12,047 bases of DNA from Euperipatoides rowelli (taxonomy: Eukaryota; Onychophora; Udeonychophora; Euonychophora; Peripatopsidae), in assembly GCA_003024985.2 (NCBI GenBank), contig PXIH01S0001975.1; one strand, 5' to 3'. The notes under the pieces were generated by a model. That model worked only from the letters and a program-made list of their open reading frames with translations, was not told where the DNA came from and did no database searches. Position 1 is the stretch's first letter. Every line of letters starts with the position of its first letter. Both the position numbers and the translations under genes were made by a program. This document shows, one piece after another, positions 7,958 through 12,047 of the stretch.

Positions 7958-8491
7958 AAAAGCACAATAAAATTTGTTTTGACATATGAAGACAAACCTA
8001 TTATAACCATAGAAGTCTTTGGGAGGAAAATCTTAGCACTCTTAGATACTGGGGTGGAAAATTGTCTCCTGGATGTAAGGTATGTCTGGCCTGAATTGTT
8101 GAAGAATAAAACTATGGAGGTCACCATTAAATCACCAGTTTCCAAAAAATATATCACAGGAATAAAAACTGTTGTAAATATAAAATTGGCCAAAAAAAAT
8201 ATCATACAGCCTGTGTGTGTCATAAAAATGCAGCAGAGGATGACATTTCAAATGATAATACGGTTTGATATGTGTGCTTTATATAATTCCATGATTGATT
8301 GTGAAAGACGTGAGTTCAAGTTACAACTTGGAGAAGGTAAAGCATGGGACAAGTTTGTTAACCAATCACAGTCAAGGAAAATCTACAGCTGCGACAAACT
8401 AGATGGCGATGAATTATGCAAATTATACCGTCTGTTTAAAACAAATGAGTTAGGATTAAGTGATACACACAGATTGCCCTTGAAAAAATAA
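7958..8491 (+). pseudogene. Aspartic protease remnant of element 2 (open 170-codon stretch)
   Basis: This is the best-preserved part of element 2. The frame is open from 7958 to a TAA at 8489-8491 and has the retropepsin core: a beta-strand-like PIITIEV segment, then ALLDTG with the catalytic triad D-T-G at 8045-8053, and a G-rich-flap-like IKSPVSKKYITGIK region (about 8125-8170). The usual late I-I-G-x-D motif appears as IIRFDM near 8255-8272. The part after about 8330 is a polar linker to RT. The stop at 8489 follows a run of A residues, where a slip would open the next frame into RT. It has no ATG at its start and would have been part of a pol polyprotein. Confidence 0.82.
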
Positions 8492-9255
8492 TTGATAATC
8501 ATAAAATTGTTCTTATAGAAGACAAAATCAATATGAAAGGAGCTAATATACCTCCACATGAGCCAAAATTCAAAAACGATGCCCTGATATATTAGTGGCA
8601 ATACCACATTCCATACAGTTTATATGGCCCGCTTAGATCTCAACTTGATAAGCTAAAATAATACATAGCATATTTATATAATTCACCCATGATTGTTTTG
8701 CCCAAAAAAGACTCATAAGAAATTAGGATTGTCCTCGATTTACATAAAGTAAACAAACAAATAGTAACAGAACAGTACCCTATCATGTTAATTGAGGATA
8801 TACTGGAAATCTAGGGGGCACCCATATATTTAGTAGTTTAGACCTGAATAATGGCTACTTCAAGGTGAAACTAAGTGAGGAAGCCCAGAAGAGATTCGCC
8901 TTTTCTGTACCATTTGCCCATTATACATTCACTAGGTTATGTCAAGGTTGCGTAACATCGGCGGCAGTATTTCAAAAATATAGATTGAATGTTTAAATAA
9001 TGTTATACTGAAGGGTCACATGTTTGTTTACCTCAATGATGTGATTATCCCCTCTCCCAACATTGAAGAAAATCTAAAAACCTTGGAAGAAGTATTTACT
9101 GCCCTAAAAAGTATAAATATGGCCATCAAACCTTCAAAATGCAAACACTTTAGAGAATCTATAAAGTTTCTGGGTCATAATTATGGTAGATAAAAATGGC
9201 TGCCGACCTGTAGATAATAGTGTATTAGCAATTCAAAAATTAACTGCACCCTTAT
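8492..9255 (+). pseudogene. Reverse transcriptase remnant of element 2
   Basis: Motifs in order: an N-S-P-M-I-V-L-P-K-K-D-S segment (8681-8716) followed by TAA (8717-8719), a YPIMLIEDIL segment near 8780-8809, then a frame change at about 8815, the first catalytic Asp in SLDLNNGY (8841-8843), a TFTRLCQG segment near 8928-8952 where the family usually has a P-F-G-L-like turn, another shift near 8980, and the YxDD box at 9029-9040, which reads Y-L-N-D. FLGH (9167-9178) marks the thumb. The segment normally containing L-R-S-F-L-G and Y-Y-R-x-F is missing: sequence jumps at about 9241-9254 from the A-I-Q-K-L segment to LYDLLKK, a deletion of roughly 35-40 codons judged against element 1. Stops at 8594, 8657 and 8814 add to the damage. 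Confidence 0.87.
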
Positions 9256-9930
9256 ATGACCTACTCAAGAAGAGAAATATAAAATCACTTGGAGTGATAG
9301 TGCTGAACAATCATTCTAAACTTTAAAATTAAAATTAATCAGGGCTCCTCTTCTAGCATTCCCAAAGTTTGACAAACCCTTCATGATGAAAACTAATGCA
9401 TCACTGACATCATTTGGGGCAATTTAGAGCAAGAAAATGATAATGGTGAACTACAGCCAATAGCTTATTGCAGTCGTAGACTATACTGCACAGAGTGTAA
9501 CTAAGCTGTAATTGAACATGAAGCCCTTGCTATAGTATTTGCATTAGATCATTTCAAACACCTTACATATGGCAATAAGATTATTTGATTAACTGATCAT
9601 AAGCCTTTTATGTATATGAATGAACTGAAGGATGCTAATTCAAGAGTGACAAGATGGATGTTAAGTATTCAACAAAATGATATACACTTTGAGCATATTC
9701 CCGGGAGGTTGAATAGTTTTGCTGACATGCTCTCATGGAATCTTAAGGAAGACAAGATGTTAATGTGTGATCTCAAGACTGGAAAAATATCGATAACTGT
9801 AGAATTAATGGCAGAGGAACAGGAAAAAGGCCAATATTGTAAAAATATATTGAATAAAATTAAAGAAAATCAATTTAAAGATAATGAATTTATACTTGAT
9901 GACAATCAAATTATTCTAAAAAAGGTATAG
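9256..9930 (+). pseudogene. RNase H remnant of element 2
   Basis: This starts with the connection end LYDLLKK and a segment of the form AFxxLKxxLxxAPxLxxP (about 9300-9370, with a TAA inside). The first RNase H acidic position reads T-N-A-S (Asn at 9395-9397) where the family has T-D-A-S. The other two are kept: Glu in HEALAIVFA (9520-9522) and Asp in LTDHKP (9595-9597), both in a neighbouring frame reached by a shift near 9430. A TAA at about 9502 and TGA at 9586-9588 interrupt. The final open stretch 9610-9927 holds SRVTRWMLSIQQ and PGRLNSFADMLSW, the usual end of RNase H, then a charged linker to integrase ending in TAG at 9928-9930. Confidence 0.87.
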
Positions 9931-10990
9931 TTAGGAAAGACCAAATATCCAGCATAGAGGACTCTGGTCCCAACATCCTTAGTATAAGGATATACTGTTT
10001 TTCTACCACGATAACATAGTGGGAGGACATTTCTCATTAGACAAAACATTCTACAAAGTGAAAAGAAGCTTCACATGGGACACCATATTTATATATATTA
10101 GGGATTATATTCACTGGTGAAAAATGTCAGAACAGAAATAGAAGTAGGGTAAAGGCACCAATTCAAGCTGTTGAACACCACTCACTTGTATGTCAAAATT
10201 GAGCCTTAATATTCTTGGACCTTTCAATACAATTCAGAGGCAGAACAAATATATCATTACTTACACTGGCCACTTCTCTAGAATGACCTGGGTAAGTCCA
10301 CTACCAAGCTAGGATGCCATATAATTGCCAAAGACTATATTGACATCATTTATACTCATTATGGGGATCAAAATTGTAGGCCATATTATGTCCACTCTTA
10401 GTGCTAAACTGGAAATAACTCGCCTGTTCTCCAACCCATATTGGCCACACTCCAATGGTGTGACAAAAAGGATAAATAGCAAGATTCTGACCATATTATC
10501 ACACTATTGTAACCAACATTACACTTATTGGGACACTATGTTACCCTACATCATGCATGCTATAAATAACACAGTTCTTAGAAGTACAAAATAAGTGCCC
10601 TTCTACATCTTTCATGGGTTTCATCTATACAATGTATTTTCCGAATTCAATTTAGATGAAAATGATGGAAAATTGGAGAGGAGTGAATTAGTCTGACTGT
10701 ATTATGGAAAGACTGGAGGCTGCGAGGTCGGAAGTATTTCTAACTTACAGGAGGTGTCAGTAACCAATGCTAGGAACAAAAACATAGGATGTAGACTACA
10801 CAAATTTGACATTGACAGAGTATATTAGCTTTGGATGTACCTAGTTATGCTGGACATAACCGCAAATTGAAGCCAAGGTACACTGGACCATTTACAGTAA
10901 CTAGACAAACTGAATTGACTACCACATACAGGAAATACAATGACCTGACAATATTAAAAATGTACATGTGGAAAAACTGAAGGCCTATTT
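9931..10990 (+). pseudogene. Integrase remnant of element 2
   Basis: The zinc-binding start is partly kept: His 10007-10009 and His 10028-10030 (YHDNIVGGHF), and one Cys near 10125; the other Cys appears lost with a shift. The core begins at LNILGPF, where the first catalytic Asp position is Asn (10208-10210). The frame runs with stops at about 10307 and 10319 into an open stretch 10325-10591. The SNPYWPHSNG motif (about 10427-10459) is followed by T-K-R-I-N, where the catalytic Glu of the family's E-R-x-N is Lys (10466-10468). The second Asp of the triad could not be placed with confidence. The later part is in shifted frames and ends with HVEKLKAY (10965-10988), resembling the H-V-x-R-L-K-P-Y end of gypsy integrases. 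Confidence 0.83.
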
Positions 10991-11018
10991 CTACAAGAAT
11001 TATTGATAGGAACAAACA

Positions 11019-11036
11019 AATGATGATATTCTGCCA
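11019..11036 (+). repeat. Left target-site duplication of SINE 2
   Basis: aatgatgatattctgcca here is repeated as aatgatgatattcttgcca at 11411-11429, identical apart from one extra T. Both flank SINE 2 exactly. Confidence 0.93.
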
Positions 11037-11044
11037 AGGGGCGG

Positions 11045-11111
11045 TGGCATAGTAGGTTGAGCTGCGCTACTTTATATTCCTTGGTGTCGGTATGGGCCAG
11101 GTTTGAAACTC
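11045..11111 (+). promoter_or_regulatory. Internal pol III promoter (A and B boxes) of SINE 2
   Basis: The A-box tggcatagtagg (11045-11056) fits TRGYNNARNNGG closely. The B-box ggtttgaaactc (11100-11111) fits GGTTCGANNCC with a C-to-T change, the usual result of CpG decay, and a second change near its end. Spacing is about 43 bp. Confidence 0.72.
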
Positions 11112-11302
11112 AGGCTGTCCAACCCTTACTTTTACTTGTCTTTCTTTCCGAAAGACAGTGAGTTTAGGGTTATATTCAACCAGTAGTGACTAGTTTCTGA
11201 CTTTGCGTTCTAAAGTTATGAATTTATAAAAGTTATGCAAATAGTTGCAAACATTACAACTGAACTTCGGTGATATATGCCAATTGTCAGTTAGTAATAA
11301 AC

Positions 11303-11344
11303 TGTAAATATTGTAAATAAAAATATATGTAAATAATGTAAATA
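11303..11344 (+). repeat. Four TGTAAATA motifs near the 3' end of SINE 2
   Basis: The 8-mer occurs at 11303, 11312, 11328 and 11337, with spacings of 9, 16 and 9 bp, so it is a pair of pairs in a 25-bp period. Confidence 0.9.
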
Positions 11345-11387
11345 AAGATTAGCAAAATAGATTAGCCTCAGCAGTTAGGTGGGCATT

Positions 11388-11413
11388 AATAAAATAATAA
11401 TAATAATAATAAT
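11388..11413 (+). repeat. (AAT)n simple repeat, tail of SINE 2
   Basis: About seven AAT/ATA units form the 3' tail of SINE 2 and run straight into the right target-site duplication. Confidence 0.9.
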
Positions 11414-11616
11414 GATGATATTCTTGCCATCACTAATAACTCGGATATGTCAACAAAGGATCCTATCGTCACCTTACCATCTGATGAAGATTATGCAGCT
11501 GACCCTAATTGTGACTAAACTTCAAGAAGTAAAGAATTACTTAGGTAAATTGAATAATACTAAAGACTTCAGGACATCAGAAGAAGAAATTGAAGCTACA
11601 GGTAACTACTATCTAT
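11411..11616 (+). pseudogene. C-terminal pol tail of element 2, beyond SINE 2
   Basis: The right duplication copy opens a frame that continues the sequence before the SINE: DDILAITNNSD, then an acidic stretch LPSDEDYAADPNCD up to TAA at 11516-11518. A neighbouring frame is open to 11616 with a charged segment (SEEEIEATG) and TGA at 11616-11618, so a frame shift near 11510-11540 is likely. Acidic tails after integrase are seen in several gypsy elements. It has no recognised domain. The apparent isoleucine-rich start of one frame here comes from the SINE tail and is not part of the element. Confidence 0.55.
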
Positions 11617-11759
11617 GATCTTTGGATAGGGTAAACAAAAAAACTAGAGCATCTCCGACTATCGAAACTGAAAACAAAATTTATACTCATGAGTATTTTT
11701 ACGAAAACGCCCATTAAGAAAATAAAATAATAACAATGAATTACCTAGGTAAGATAAAT

Positions 11760-11816
11760 TCAAAAGAATTTAAAGTAAAATAAGTTTAATTTTTACTTAA
11801 ATTTTTATTACTTTTG
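11760..11816. repeat. Imperfect inverted repeat (hairpin)
   Basis: tcaaaagaatttaaagtaaa (11760-11779) is mirrored by ttttacttaaatttttatta and cttttga (11791-11816) on the other strand, with a few unpaired bases and a loop of about 10 bp. The arms are AT-rich, so a chance or simple-sequence origin is possible. Confidence 0.6.
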
Positions 11817-11876
11817 ACCAAGAATAAAATCAATTATAACAAGATGAGATTCAATCGTAAATAAATAAAAAAGTTT

Positions 11877-11890
11877 TAAAATCGATTTTA
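11877..11890. repeat. 14-bp perfect palindrome
   Basis: taaaatcgatttta reads the same on both strands. No function is implied. Confidence 0.85.
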
Positions 11891-11964
11891 GCATATGCAG
11901 ACAGAATCAATAATAGCTTGTACTTAATTTTAGTGTTGATTAATGTTTAAGTATTAGGGCACGT

Positions 11965-12036
11965 ATGTTAATTATCTCGGAGCACACCCTGAGCACCAGA
12001 GCTCGCTCTGAATTGGATGTTAATTAACTCTGAGCA
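11965..12036 (+). repeat. Imperfect 20-bp direct repeat at the right edge, 52 bp apart
   Basis: atgttaattatctcggagca (11965-11984) and atgttaattaactctgagca (12017-12036) match at 18 of 20 positions. Between them lies a more GC-rich stretch with short inverted words (gagc/gctc around 11991-12006). The composition changes sharply from the AT-rich DNA on the left. It could be the start of a new repeat, a minisatellite or an LTR cut by the window end. Confidence 0.8.
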
Positions 12037-12047
12037 TGAAGCCTTGC

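Larger units (their letters stand above)
11037..11410 (+). mobile_element. tRNA-derived SINE (SINE 2), nested in the 3' part of element 2
   Basis: This 374-bp insertion is flanked by an 18/19-bp target-site duplication (11019-11036 and 11411-11429). The 5' end looks like a tRNA gene: an acceptor-like ggggcgg (11038-11044), an A-box tggcatagtagg (11045-11056) and a B-box ggtttgaaactc (11100-11111). The body (about 11112-11302) matches no family I recognise. The 3' part has four TGTAAATA motifs (11303-11344) and ends in an AAT-type simple repeat. It shares neither body nor tail with SINE 1, so it is a different family. It splits the coding tail of element 2 inside D-D-I-L, whose codons appear on both sides because they are in the duplication. 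Confidence 0.9.
6243..11616 (+). mobile_element. Degenerate Ty3/gypsy LTR retrotransposon (element 2), LTRs not identified
   Basis: Remnants of gag, protease, RT, RNase H and integrase follow in gypsy order on the plus strand, and its protein wording differs clearly from element 1, so it is a separate family. The RNase H end and the integrase C-terminal HVEKLKAY-like motif resemble 17.6/mdg-type gypsy elements, but this is a loose comparison. The coding part has many stops, at least six frame changes and an internal deletion. A SINE (11037-11410) splits its 3' end. The outer limits given are those of recognisable coding sequence; the true ends are unknown. Confidence 0.85.
11619..12047. other. 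AT-rich 3' flank, no gene recognised
   Basis: No frame or domain is seen. If element 2 has a 3' LTR it should start somewhere here, but no match to 4710-6242 was found by eye and no clear polypurine tract was recognised; purine-rich runs at 11579-11596 and near 11628-11648 are the only candidates. The region contains the hairpin, palindrome and repeat listed separately. Confidence 0.6.

Noticed and set aside
7945-8223. Minus-strand open frame opposite the protease, with hydrophobic stretches
   Set aside because: The plus strand carries a clear D-T-G protease; the hydrophobic stretches are a by-product of the complement.
11045-11111. A genuine tRNA gene
   Set aside because: Only the promoter boxes and a tRNA-like 5' end are present; no matching acceptor strand or full cloverleaf is seen, and the flanking duplication shows it is a SINE.
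11379-11618. Open frame starting with an isoleucine-rich, membrane-like segment
   Set aside because: The isoleucine run is the translated (AAT)n tail of SINE 2; only the later part may be element 2 coding sequence.

Overview
The window looks like intergenic, transposon-rich DNA from a eukaryote, most likely an invertebrate animal. It is AT-rich, has no intact host gene, and is filled by decayed Ty3/gypsy-type LTR retrotransposons and tRNA-derived SINEs. The species cannot be named from the sequence. No operons, bacterial signals, tRNA/rRNA genes or CRISPR arrays are visible.

Positions 1-4709 hold one nearly complete but dead Ty3/gypsy element (element 1), plus strand. It has a 5' LTR (1-159), broken gag with CCHC knuckles (241-968), protease (about 1075-1435), reverse transcriptase (1436-2266), an RNase H that is still an open frame (2267-2761), an integrase in several frames (2762-4000), a purine-rich tract (4166-4175) and a 3' LTR starting at 4181. 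The 3' LTR is split by a 342-bp SINE-like insertion (4317-4658). This has pol III A- and B-box-like motifs, an internal 60-bp tandem duplication and an unusual 21-T end, and is flanked by a 14-bp target-site duplication. The rest of the LTR resumes at 4673 and ends at 4709.

Positions 4710-6242 are about 1.5 kb of AT-rich DNA in which I recognise no gene.

Positions 6243-11616 hold a second, different Ty3/gypsy element (element 2), also plus strand and more decayed. It has a gag with a coiled-coil-like start, a capsid-like part and a damaged zinc knuckle (6243-7420), a lysine-rich linker, a protease with an intact D-T-G (8045-8053), reverse transcriptase, RNase H, integrase and a C-terminal tail. 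The tail is split by a second tRNA-derived SINE (11037-11410) with an (AAT)n end and an 18/19-bp target-site duplication. No LTRs could be matched for element 2.

Positions 11617-12047 are AT-rich, with an imperfect hairpin, a 14-bp palindrome and a 20-bp direct repeat at the right edge.

No gene here is likely to make a working product. The main points of interest are the two SINEs with clear duplications (one with a poly-T end), the low LTR divergence of element 1 against its badly broken coding region, and the loss of the same catalytic Asp of the RT YxDD box in both elements, with further D-to-N and E-to-K changes at active sites of element 2.
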